This document shows positions 1 to 5,769 of a stretch of DNA of 23,753 bases, one piece after another (within the stretch, counting starts at the first letter, position 1; every line of letters starts with the position of its first letter). A model generated the notes under the pieces. It saw only the letters and a list, made by a program, of their open reading frames with translations, ran no database searches and was not told the origin of the DNA. Where the stretch lies: the IMG/VR virus record IMGVR_UViG_3300035698_005853, positions 1-23,753 of that record; one strand, given 5' to 3'. Source of the DNA: a virus. The translations under genes and the position numbers were made by a program.

Positions 1-1
1 C

Positions 2-94
2 CTTAGAGAAAATATTGAAGCACAACAACGAAATGCACAAAGCGTTTATTTTACCTTTGGCAAATGGAGAACACAAAATAGTAAAAATGGGTGA
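2..94 (+). CDS. C-terminal end of an unidentified protein, cut by the window edge
   Basis: An open frame runs in from the left edge and ends at a TGA (92-94) after 30 residues. The residues are polar, with a Gln/Asn-rich start and a basic end (FGKWRTQ). The stop overlaps a GTG that opens the next frame. It may be the tail of its own gene, or an upstream piece of the DUF262-like fragment that follows, split off by a frameshift. No function can be assigned from so short a piece. Confidence 0.3.
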   Translation, partial: LRENIEAQQRNAQSVYFTFGKWRTQNSKNG

Positions 95-276
95 TTAAAA
101 ATGTTGATGGACAAAAGGGGTTATTTTCAGTAAATGATGTTAGGAGAATGTCAGATCTTGAGTATATTAGCATACTATTCTCAACATTAATTGGTGGTAT
201 TTACAACAGAAAAGATCAACTTGATGAGTATTATACTCAATATGAAGAAGAGTTTAATGAGAAAGATTATAGATGA
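91..276 (+). pseudogene. DUF262-like (GmrSD-type) protein fragment
   Basis: This 61-residue frame opens with GTG and contains VRRMSDLEYISIL, followed by GGIYNRKDQLDEYYTQYEEEF. That order (RM-D-E, then G-K-LD-Y-YE-F) resembles the stretch after the catalytic half of DUF262 proteins, the family that includes the GmrS subunit of the GmrSD nuclease. Family members are usually several hundred residues long. Both the N-terminal DGQQR region and the C-terminal remainder are missing here, so this is probably a remnant or one piece of a frameshifted gene that begins left of the window. The assignment is by motif memory only. Confidence 0.35.
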
Positions 277-469
277 TATATTTAGTAACTCTAACAATAT
301 AAGTTCAGATAAAGTAGCATTTGAAGTTGATATGAATACACAAGAGATATTTATAGGTAAATCTTGCAACAATCGTATATGTGATAAAAAAAATTCATCG
401 AGCGTTGAAATGATTGAATGTGTTAAAGCTGTAGATATCATAAATAGACTTAAATCAAAGTTTATTTAA
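257..469 (+). CDS. Hypothetical small acidic protein
   Basis: A 70-residue frame starts with ATG at 257 and overlaps the end of the DUF262-like fragment by 20 bp. It ends just upstream of the tRNA-Glu gene. It has two Cys around an Asn/Arg pair (CNNRIC) and a helical C-terminus, with no recognisable domain. The frame is also open upstream to a TTG at 191, but that extension lies over the DUF262-like reading and looks less likely. An alternative view is that it continues the DUF262-like gene after a frameshift. Confidence 0.45.
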   Translation: MRKIIDDIFSNSNNISSDKVAFEVDMNTQEIFIGKSCNNRICDKKNSSSVEMIECVKAVDIINRLKSKFI

Positions 470-481
470 AACAAATTATTA

Positions 482-554
482 GCTCCATTAGTGTAGCGGT
501 CAATCATCTCTGACTTTCTATCAGAGGACATGGGTTCAATTCCCATATGGAGCA
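482..554 (+). tRNA. tRNA-Glu (anticodon TTC)
   Basis: A full cloverleaf can be drawn. Acceptor GCTCCAT (482-488) pairs with ATGGAGC (547-553), and A554 is the discriminator. The anticodon stem TCTGA/TCAGA closes the 7-nt loop CTTTCTA with anticodon TTC at 516-518. T-stem ATGGG/CCCAT encloses TTCAATT. The D-arm GTGTAGCGGTCAATCAT closely matches the archaeal tRNA-Glu pattern and not the bacterial one, which supports an archaeal host. CCA is not encoded. Position 37 is T instead of the usual purine, a small oddity. Confidence 0.93.
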
Positions 555-556
555 TT

Positions 557-733
557 ATGAAATAGATTAGATTACAATCATGTGATAGTGATGACTATAC
601 TATAACATATAATCAACCATGTGCAATAATAAATGATACTACATTTTATTCAGATTATAAATTGGTATTATCAAAAAAACAATTAAAAGAATTATATTTA
701 AGATTGGAGAGTGAATTTAAAAATGAGCAATAA
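557..733 (+). pseudogene. Small ORF with an in-frame amber codon after two codons
   Basis: ATG at 557 is followed by AAA and TAG (563-565). The same frame then stays open for 55 codons to the TAA at 731 and looks coding, with a helical end (LSKKQLKELYLRLESEF). There is no ATG, GTG or TTG in the first ~30 codons after the TAG. It starts two bases after the tRNA-Glu discriminator and overlaps the next gene by 11 bp, as real neighbours here do. Either the gene carries a nonsense mutation, or it starts at a non-canonical codon such as ATT 566. TAG serves as an ordinary stop elsewhere in the window, so general recoding is unlikely. Confidence 0.4.
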
Positions 734-878
734 AAAACAAATAAGATGTTGTGCTTGTGGTAAATTTATATCATATGATGATTTATATGAAGGTGTAGCA
801 AGAGCAAAACAAATAGATCCTGAAAATGATATTTGGGAATATTTATGTAGAGAATGCACAACAAATAAGGAATTATGA
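723..878 (+). CDS. Small zinc-ribbon protein
   Basis: A 51-residue protein with CCACG near residue 9 and CREC near residue 42, spaced as in a treble-clef or rubredoxin-like zinc knuckle. Between them lies an acidic and hydrophobic stretch. Its start overlaps the preceding disrupted ORF by 11 bp and its TGA overlaps the next ATG (ATGA), consistent with coupled translation. The function is unknown; such miniature zinc proteins in viruses are often DNA- or protein-binding accessory factors. Confidence 0.6.
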   Translation: MSNKKQIRCCACGKFISYDDLYEGVARAKQIDPENDIWEYLCRECTTNKEL

Positions 879-1093
879 GTATTATGAGAGAAAGAAAATA
901 TGACAACTTCGTTGATGAAGTAGATAATGAATTATCAAAGCGAAATAATTGTGATACAACATGTTTTGCTAATGGTAAAAGATGTAAGTATTTAAAGGAT
1001 AATGATGGTTATGTAATGGACATTGATGGTAAATCTCATTTTACATTTAGTTATAAATGTATTAAACATGATGATATATATTGGGATTTTTAA
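875..1093 (+). CDS. Hypothetical cysteine-containing small protein
   Basis: A 72-residue protein beginning MSIMRERKYDNF and overlapping the previous gene by an ATGA junction. Four Cys occur in CDTTC, KRCKY and YKCIK contexts and could bind a metal ion. The N-terminal half is helical and charged; the C-terminal half is beta-like and aromatic. No family is recognised. It ends directly before a tRNA 3'-end-like sequence. Confidence 0.55.
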   Translation: MSIMRERKYDNFVDEVDNELSKRNNCDTTCFANGKRCKYLKDNDGYVMDIDGKSHFTFSYKCIKHDDIYWDF

Positions 1094-1119
1094 TTAGAGT
1101 TCAAATCCTATAGGAAGTA
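1094..1119 (+). other. Possible tRNA 3'-end remnant (T-loop plus acceptor strand)
   Basis: GTTCAAATCC (1099-1108) followed by TATAGGAAGTATT-ATG has the same layout as the 3' end of tRNA-Glu here: T-loop, 3' strand of the T-stem, seven-base acceptor strand, discriminator A, TT, ATG. The T-stem does not pair well (TAGAG against CCTAT), and no matching ACTTCCT 5' half exists upstream, so it is not a functional tRNA. It may be a decayed tRNA or a recombination scar. Confidence 0.3.
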
Positions 1120-1121
1120 TT

Positions 1122-1388
1122 ATGAAACAAATTATTATAATTATAATATTGTTGTTGTTTTTATTTGTATGTGGATGTTGTGATAATGATTGTAAATATG
1201 TAGAGAAAATTTATAAAGTAAATATTTTAGATAAAGATTTTAATAGTAAATGCATAGAAACTAACATTGGTTCAATGAGTTTTAATGATAAGAAGTTATA
1301 TTGTGAATTAATAATTGGAAATGAATATATTGTAACAACACATAAAGGAGTTTATTGTCCTATAATAACAAGTTATAAAGTATGTTGA
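1122..1388 (+). CDS. Small secreted or membrane-anchored lipoprotein-like protein
   Basis: An 88-residue protein. After MKQ comes a run of about 15 Ile/Leu/Phe residues, then VCGCCDND, which resembles a lipobox cysteine after a signal peptide. The mature part is small, with several Cys (CKYVEK, SKCIET, YCELI, YCPII, KVC) that may form disulfides outside the cell. The start ATG follows directly after the tRNA-like remnant. Role unknown; a surface protein such as a superinfection-exclusion factor is possible but unproven. Confidence 0.6.
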   Translation: MKQIIIIIILLLFLFVCGCCDNDCKYVEKIYKVNILDKDFNSKCIETNIGSMSFNDKKLYCELIIGNEYIVTTHKGVYCPIITSYKVC

Positions 1389-1401
1389 TTATTATTTTTG
1401 A

Positions 1402-1474
1402 AGGTATATATCTCAGTTGATAGAGTGATTGGTTTATAATCAATACGTCACAGGTTCGAGTCCTGTTATGCCTA
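1402..1474 (+). tRNA. tRNA-Ile (anticodon TAT)
   Basis: Acceptor AGGTATA (1402-1408) pairs with TATGCCT (1467-1473) including one T-G wobble, and A1474 is the discriminator. T-stem ACAGG/CCTGT with loop TTCGAGT is perfect. The D-arm TCTCAGTTGATAGAGT has three good pairs. The anticodon stem ATTGG/TCAAT gives loop TTTATAA with anticodon TAT at 1435-1437, which reads the codon AUA. A shifted stem (TGATT/AATCA) would place TTT as anticodon but violates the invariant T33 and shifts the D-arm spacing, so Ile(TAT) is preferred. The usual archaeal AUA-reading tRNA has anticodon CAU with a modified C, so this isoacceptor is noteworthy. Confidence 0.85.
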
Positions 1475-1477
1475 TTA

Positions 1478-1552
1478 GTGTTGGTAGCGTAGTTTGGTTA
1501 ACGCACTTGTCTGATAAGCAAGAGATCACAGGTTCAAATCCTGTTCGACACA
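1478..1552 (+). tRNA. tRNA-Ile (anticodon GAT)
   Basis: Acceptor GTGTTGG (1478-1484) pairs with TCGACAC (1545-1551) with two G-T wobbles, and A1552 is the discriminator. D-stem GCGT/ACGC, anticodon stem CTTGT/GCAAG, loop CTGATAA with anticodon GAT at 1513-1515, and T-stem ACAGG/CCTGT with loop TTCAAAT are all well formed. It reads AUU and AUC. It begins three bases after the previous tRNA, so both are probably processed from one transcript. Confidence 0.92.
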
Positions 1553-1578
1553 TTTTAAAATTATTTATCGGTGAAATT

Positions 1579-2037
1579 ATGACAGAAAACAATCCATATG
1601 AAACAGCGTATAACATTAGAGAAACAATAAAAGAACTTCAAAAAACATCTCAAAAGATAGATGAACGATGTAAAATATTAGAAGATGAATATAAAGTTGT
1701 GATTGAATCTGGAAAGAAAACACAACATCATACAATAGGTAAATATTCGGTTCACACTAAAAAAATTGTAAATTCAAAAAGAAGTATAAATATAACATCG
1801 TTAATAGAACAAGAAACAGCATTAATTAAAAAAATTGGAAAAGTTCCATTTGATTTAGTAAATAAATATATTACTGACGAAGAATCTGAAAAAATAATGA
1901 ATGATATACGATTTAATAAAGAGTATAAAGTAACATTAACATCATTATATAAATATGCACCTAAATATAAAATTGATTCAAAATATACAATTAAAAATGA
2001 AATCATAACTTACTTAGATACGATTATAAAATCATAA
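1579..2037 (+). CDS. Hypothetical coiled-coil protein
   Basis: A 152-residue protein whose start ATG (1579) follows GGTGA at the usual spacing. The frame is open further upstream, but that part lies inside the two tRNA-Ile genes and is not coding. Residues ~10-50 are a charged coiled coil (IKELQKTSQKIDERCKILED). They are followed by a beta-like segment (IGKYSVHTKKIVNSKRSINI) and a helical, Lys-rich C-terminus. This layout recalls Gp157-like and nuclease-associated phage proteins, but no motif is decisive. It is separated from the next gene by 146 bp containing a hairpin. Confidence 0.6.
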   Translation: MTENNPYETAYNIRETIKELQKTSQKIDERCKILEDEYKVVIESGKKTQHHTIGKYSVHTKKIVNSKRSINITSLIEQETALIKKIGKVPFDLVNKYITDEESEKIMNDIRFNKEYKVTLTSLYKYAPKYKIDSKYTIKNEIITYLDTIIKS

Positions 2038-2055
2038 ATAAATAACGTCCATGAA

Positions 2056-2079
2056 TATTAAAATTAGCAATTTTTAATA
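2056..2079 (+). terminator. Candidate A/T-rich hairpin terminator
   Basis: TATTAAAATT (2056-2065) is the inverted complement of AATTTTTAATA (2069-2079) apart from one extra T, with a 3-nt loop. It lies 19 bp after a stop codon and contains a T5 run. This suits termination after the tRNA/1579 transcript. In DNA this AT-rich, chance hairpins are common. Confidence 0.3.
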
Positions 2080-2093
2080 ATTTACATGCTAAA

Positions 2094-2127
2094 TATAATT
2101 AATTATACTTAAACCTCCTTAGTAAGT
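2094..2127. other. Intergenic palindrome with anti-Shine-Dalgarno-like core
   Basis: Within the 146-bp gap, TATAATTAATTATA (2094-2107) is a perfect 14-bp palindrome. It is followed by AAACCTCCTTAG, flanked by ACTTA (2107-2111) and TAAGT (2123-2127) as an inverted repeat. ACCTCCTTA resembles the 3' tail of 16S rRNA. The gap could hold a promoter, an operator or a small RNA; no strong BRE/TATA pair is clear immediately before the next ATG. The rest of the gap shows nothing further. Confidence 0.25.
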
Positions 2128-2183
2128 TATTACATGGTAATATGAGAATAATAAATATTTAAACATCATATATAAGTGATATT

Positions 2184-2447
2184 ATGACTTTAAAAACAAT
2201 TGGATTAGGAATATTAATGTTACCATTAGTATTGATATGTTATATCATTGGTATATTTGTTATGATACTATTAGGTGCATTTGGTGGATTTATTATAGAT
2301 ATATCTCCGTATGGTTCGTGGATGTTAGATACATTGTTAGCATTTGGTATTGTTAATATTAAACTTGTTGATATAGGTGCTCTATTAGGATTTTGTACAT
2401 CGATAATCACATTACCTATTGTATCAACATTAAGTAATAAAATGTAA
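2184..2447 (+). CDS. Small integral membrane protein
   Basis: An 87-residue hydrophobic protein. Two or three membrane segments can be drawn: residues ~5-35 (very Ile/Leu/Gly rich, with FGGF at the end) and ~50-82 around LVDIGALLGF. A short polar loop (DISPYGSW) lies between them. ATG follows AAGTGATATT, a weak GTGAT ribosome-binding match. It is first after a candidate terminator, so it may begin a transcription unit. Function unknown; small viral membrane proteins can act in lysis or exclusion, but nothing here shows that. Confidence 0.6.
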   Translation: MTLKTIGLGILMLPLVLICYIIGIFVMILLGAFGGFIIDISPYGSWMLDTLLAFGIVNIKLVDIGALLGFCTSIITLPIVSTLSNKM

Positions 2448-2451
2448 ATAT

Positions 2452-2598
2452 ATGTCAAAACAATCTAGATCGTCTAAAAGACGTATTATTGATAAAGTTA
2501 AGAAAACGTATAATAGAGATAAAATTATAAATGAACTTGATAAAGATAAATTAAAAGTTTATAATTATGGAAGTAACAATAAACATGTCATCAAATGA
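2452..2598 (+). CDS. Small highly basic protein
   Basis: A 48-residue protein rich in Lys and Arg (SKQSRSSKRR near the N-terminus), starting four bases after the previous stop and overlapping the next gene. The charge suggests nucleic-acid binding. It could instead be a spacer peptide for coupled translation of the primase-like gene that follows. No family recognised. Confidence 0.5.
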   Translation: MSKQSRSSKRRIIDKVKKTYNRDKIINELDKDKLKVYNYGSNNKHVIK

Positions 2599-3139
2599 TA
2601 GAGAAATAATTCCTATTGCAGATACATGTCATGTATTTGTAGCTATTGCTCGTAAAAAGGATAATCCTAATATGATTGGTAGTAAACATGTACATAGACG
2701 TATTATACGTGATTATGATACAGATTTAAATGTATTACGTTCAATATGTAAAACTGAAAATCTTACATATAGAATATATAAAACGGTTAATAAACGTTCA
2801 TTTGAAAAAGCCAATAAATTATTTAGACATAAACTTATAGATGATTTAGATAAGTATTATTATAGAATAGATTCATTGTGGAAAACATGTTTAATGAGTG
2901 GAGAAGCTCGTGCTGAAAAATATTTTATGTTAGATGTTGATAATGATAAGTATTTATATTTGGTTAATATATATTGTTTCTGTGAAAAATATAATATAAA
3001 AGTTATAGATTGTATTGATTCACCACATGGTTTTCATATAATAACAGAACCATTTGATATTAGACTTATCAATGAATTAAAAGATGTATCTGTATTAAAA
3101 GATGGTTATATATTTGTTGAAATGGTAGAACGATTATGA
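2567..3139 (+). CDS. Miniature PriS-like (AEP superfamily) primase catalytic subunit
   Basis: About 184-190 residues; the start is ATG 2567 or ATG 2585. It has the two core signatures of archaeo-eukaryotic primases: motif I FMLDVDND near residue 120 (the DxD metal-binding pair) and motif II DSPHGFHII near residue 152 (the S-x-G-x-H pattern). An archaeal PriL gene lies 0.9 kb downstream in the same gene run, which supports a role as catalytic partner making RNA/DNA primers at the fork. Cellular PriS is roughly twice as long, so this would be a stripped core. The third AEP motif (hD) is not clear; the C-terminal FVEM may take its place. The family call is inference from motifs and context. Confidence 0.5.
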   Translation: MEVTINMSSNDREIIPIADTCHVFVAIARKKDNPNMIGSKHVHRRIIRDYDTDLNVLRSICKTENLTYRIYKTVNKRSFEKANKLFRHKLIDDLDKYYYRIDSLWKTCLMSGEARAEKYFMLDVDNDKYLYLVNIYCFCEKYNIKVIDCIDSPHGFHIITEPFDIRLINELKDVSVLKDGYIFVEMVERL

Positions 3140-3306
3140 TACTTCTTAGATGTCCTGAATGTGGTCGTTTACAAAAAGTTAGTCATGAGACTTATCTATT
3201 ATCTTTAACAGGTCATCCTTTAACATGTAATGGTGGTAATCCAGCAGATTATGAATATCACCATGATCATGAAGTAATTATGGAAGTTGTATGTTATGAA
3301 AATTAA
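3136..3306 (+). CDS. Small zinc-finger protein
   Basis: A 56-residue protein with CPECGRLQ at residues 6-13 and a second Cys (LTCNGG) about 20 residues later, followed by a His-rich stretch (EYHHDHE). A Cys/His zinc site is likely. The start overlaps the PriS-like stop as ATGA, and the end overlaps the phosphoesterase start by 11 bp, so it sits inside a translationally coupled run. Function unknown. Confidence 0.6.
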   Translation: MILLRCPECGRLQKVSHETYLLSLTGHPLTCNGGNPADYEYHHDHEVIMEVVCYEN

Positions 3307-4045
3307 TTTAATTAGTGATTTACATTTAGATTTTTATGATGTTAAAAAAGCGTGTAACATTTTAAATGAAACAATAATTGATATTGATTGTGATTTACAT
3401 ATAATTGCTGGAGATTTAACATCTATATCTCATAAAAATACTTCTAAAATTATTAAATATTTAGATAACAATGTTAAATCTAAAGTGTTATATGTATTTG
3501 GAAATCATGAGTTATATCATAGTAAACCAATGGATGCATTTAATAAAGTTAGGGATATGGATTTAGATCATATATCATTAATTGAGAATACATGTGTAGA
3601 AGTTGATAATACTTTAATATATGGTGGAACAATGTGGTTTAATGAATCAGTCGAATCTATTGAAAACACTAAGATATATCCACAAATATATGCATTAAAC
3701 GATTTCAATTATATTAATGTCACAAAAGATTATTATACACTTCAAAATAAGACATTCTTTAATAATATTAATGCCAATGTCGATATTGTAATTTCTCATC
3801 ATATTCCTATTAAAAGGATGTTACGATATACTGATGCTGAAGATGAATATGATATGAATAAGTTTTATTGGTGTAAAGAAGCACAACAATATCTTAATAT
3901 TGAAACACATAAAATTAAATTGTGGGCTTGTGGTCATACTCATGATTGTGCTGATATATTATACAATGATACACGTATAGTAAATAATCCATATGGTTAT
4001 CCATTTGAAAACAATTATATGGGTAGTAAAATTATAGAAGTTTAG
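3296..4045 (+). CDS. Calcineurin-like metallophosphoesterase
   Basis: A 249-residue protein with all the metal-binding blocks of the Mre11/calcineurin-type phosphoesterase fold: SDLHLD (residues ~6-11), AGDLTS (~43), GNHELYH (~70), SHHIPI (~168) and GHTHD (~220). It probably hydrolyses phosphodiesters or phosphomonoesters with two Mn/Fe ions. The length fits a single catalytic domain without the capping domain of Mre11. It lies between the two primase subunits, so a role in nucleic-acid or nucleotide processing during replication is a fair guess. An upstream TTG at 3287 is in frame, but ATG 3296 begins the expected strand MKINLISDLH. Confidence 0.88.
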   Translation: MKINLISDLHLDFYDVKKACNILNETIIDIDCDLHIIAGDLTSISHKNTSKIIKYLDNNVKSKVLYVFGNHELYHSKPMDAFNKVRDMDLDHISLIENTCVEVDNTLIYGGTMWFNESVESIENTKIYPQIYALNDFNYINVTKDYYTLQNKTFFNNINANVDIVISHHIPIKRMLRYTDAEDEYDMNKFYWCKEAQQYLNIETHKIKLWACGHTHDCADILYNDTRIVNNPYGYPFENNYMGSKIIEV

Positions 4046-4053
4046 GTAATCGT

Positions 4054-5061
4054 ATGCATAAGTTATATCTATGTAACTATCCATATCTTAAAGAAGCAGA
4101 TGATATAATTATAAATAGTGGATATACTTTAAATGATATTCTAAATGATAAAATAATACTTTCACATGCAACAGAAATTATTAAAGATATTAATAATAAA
4201 AACTATACTTTCAAAATTACAGATGATAAATTCATTGAAGTAATGTCTTTTTTATTAGTTAAGATATTGATATCATCAATAAATAACAATAAATTGAAAT
4301 CTAAATTCATAGAATATGAACGTAATAAGTTTATATATCTTATGTCTTTAGAAGATGATGTTGTTAAAGAGTTGGTATTTAATAATTTTGGTTATGAATA
4401 TCCAATACTTAATGTATCATTAGCATGTTATTTATCTGTTATGTCTCCAATAAAAGAACAAAGATTAAAAGTTATAAATCAGAATATATTAAATGGAAAT
4501 ATATTAATAGATTCTAATTTTATGAATGAATTTTTATTTAATGTTGTTAAGAATGAGATATTAAACTATTTACCAATACAAAAAGGTAGTATTCCAAATG
4601 AAATTATTAAAAATATATTACCAAATGTTAAAAGTTCAAGTAATATGATATGTAATAAATCGTATGATTGTGATGGATTTACAGATTTTCCTCCATGTAT
4701 GAGAGCATTGATAAAAGCTATTCAACGAGGAGATAATTTACCACACAATGCACGTTTTACATTAACAGCATTTATGAACACGATTGGTATGAGTATAGAT
4801 GATATTATAGATATATACAATACATCACCAGATTTCAATCGTGATATTGTAGAATATCAAGTTAAATATATATCTGGTTCATCTGGAATAGATTATAAAC
4901 CCAATAATTGTGATACTATGAAAACAAATGGTTTTTGTATTAATGATGGAAGTGATTGTGATAATATAATTAATCCATTGCAATATATAAAAATTGAAAA
5001 AGATGATGAACAAGTAATTAAAATGTTATGTAAAGAATTAAATAAATGTGCAATGAAATAG
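4054..5061 (+). CDS. priL: Archaeal-type DNA primase large subunit PriL
   Basis: A 335-residue protein. The C-terminal half carries the PriL Fe-S domain: FPPCMRALIKAIQRGDNLPHNARF (residues 212-234, only part quoted as motif), IGMSIDDIIDIY, YQVKYISG, then C286, C295 in TNGFC and C302. With C215 these give the four ligands of the 4Fe-4S cluster. The INPLQYI after C302 matches the HPLxY motif of the family. The N-terminal half is helical, as usual. PriL regulates primer initiation and length together with PriS, and the candidate small PriS is encoded just upstream. The end overlaps the next gene by 16 bp. Confidence 0.9.
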   Translation: MHKLYLCNYPYLKEADDIIINSGYTLNDILNDKIILSHATEIIKDINNKNYTFKITDDKFIEVMSFLLVKILISSINNNKLKSKFIEYERNKFIYLMSLEDDVVKELVFNNFGYEYPILNVSLACYLSVMSPIKEQRLKVINQNILNGNILIDSNFMNEFLFNVVKNEILNYLPIQKGSIPNEIIKNILPNVKSSSNMICNKSYDCDGFTDFPPCMRALIKAIQRGDNLPHNARFTLTAFMNTIGMSIDDIIDIYNTSPDFNRDIVEYQVKYISGSSGIDYKPNNCDTMKTNGFCINDGSDCDNIINPLQYIKIEKDDEQVIKMLCKELNKCAMK

Positions 5062-5639
5062 TTAAACAAATAGATAAGTTATATGATATTTATTTTGAAG
5101 AATGTTATAAACGTGAAAATAAATATTCTGTTGAATATTTAAATGATTACTACACAGAACTTAGTAATCTTGTTGATAAACAACATGAAACACTTTTGGA
5201 TATAGCTGTAGAGATTAGTAATAATTATAGATTTTTAGAATATAACACAGATTTACAATTTGAATATGATAATGGTTATGTTTATCATATAAAAAATTTA
5301 GTATTTACATTAGGTTCTAAAGTATTTAATGATGTTAAAACAATACAACAAGATATTATTGATAACTTTACAAATATTGATTTTGTTAAATGTGTCAATG
5401 TTTATGATAAACGTATAAATGTTAATACATCAATCAAAAAAATTAAAAACAACTTAACTATTAAGTTATATAAACAGTATAAAGATGATATTAATAAACG
5501 AGAGCTTTATAATATGTATATTGATAAATATATATTAAAGTTAAATAAATGGTATGAGACATCTTTATATGCTGATACCATGAAAGATGTAGAAGTTTTT
5601 GATGATAAAATATGTGAATTTGAATATTTTGAATGTTAA
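5046..5639 (+). CDS. Hypothetical protein, Tyr/Asp-rich
   Basis: A 197-residue protein starting inside the last codons of priL (ATG 5046). It is rich in Tyr, Asp, Lys and Asn, with predicted helices at ~1-25, ~30-60 and ~130-175. The middle (residues ~65-125) is beta-like, with a VKCVNVYDKRI segment. There are no metal or nucleotide motifs. It ends a co-directional run and is followed by a T-tract. Composition and length resemble the protein at 20749-21312, but convincing sequence similarity is not visible. Confidence 0.6.
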   Translation: MCNEIVKQIDKLYDIYFEECYKRENKYSVEYLNDYYTELSNLVDKQHETLLDIAVEISNNYRFLEYNTDLQFEYDNGYVYHIKNLVFTLGSKVFNDVKTIQQDIIDNFTNIDFVKCVNVYDKRINVNTSIKKIKNNLTIKLYKQYKDDINKRELYNMYIDKYILKLNKWYETSLYADTMKDVEVFDDKICEFEYFEC

Positions 5640-5697
5640 TTAATTGCGCTCATTATTATTGAAAATGTAAATAAAAGTATATTTAACTTATTTACGA

Positions 5698-5704
5698 TTT
5701 TTTT
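5698..5704 (+). terminator. T-tract terminator candidate
   Basis: A run of seven T after TTTACGA lies 59 bp beyond the stop of the preceding gene. Archaeal termination commonly uses such U-rich tracts without a strong hairpin. It immediately precedes the candidate promoter for the next operon. Confidence 0.4.
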
Positions 5705-5711
5705 GAGTTAG

Positions 5712-5720
5712 TTATATATA
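5712..5720 (+). promoter_or_regulatory. Candidate archaeal TATA box
   Basis: TTATATATA at 5712-5720 in a 130-bp gap. A start about 25 bp downstream (~5745) would leave a short leader containing TTTGGTGTAAA before ATG 5770. It probably drives the ssDNA-binding protein/Sak4/PolB operon. GAGT and ACTC flank the box as a small inverted repeat. No clear purine-rich BRE precedes it. Confidence 0.4.
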
Positions 5721-5769
5721 CTCAGAAAACCAATGTATAGTATAACAAGAACAACAAATTTGGTGTAAA

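Noticed and set aside
557-733. Pyrrolysine-type or global amber recoding
   Set aside because: TAG is the normal terminator of several sound genes here (ends at 4045, 5061, 10177, 13613, 20172), and no Pyl machinery is in the window.
1426-1444. Reading the second tRNA as tRNA-Lys(TTT)
   Set aside because: It needs G at position 33 and disturbs the D-arm to anticodon-stem spacing; the Ile(TAT) fold keeps T33 and A37-A38.
1429-1578. Upstream extension of the gene at 1579 (in-frame TTA-rich open frame from 1429)
   Set aside because: The extension lies inside the tRNA-Ile(TAT) and tRNA-Ile(GAT) genes; ATG 1579 has a good GGTGA site.
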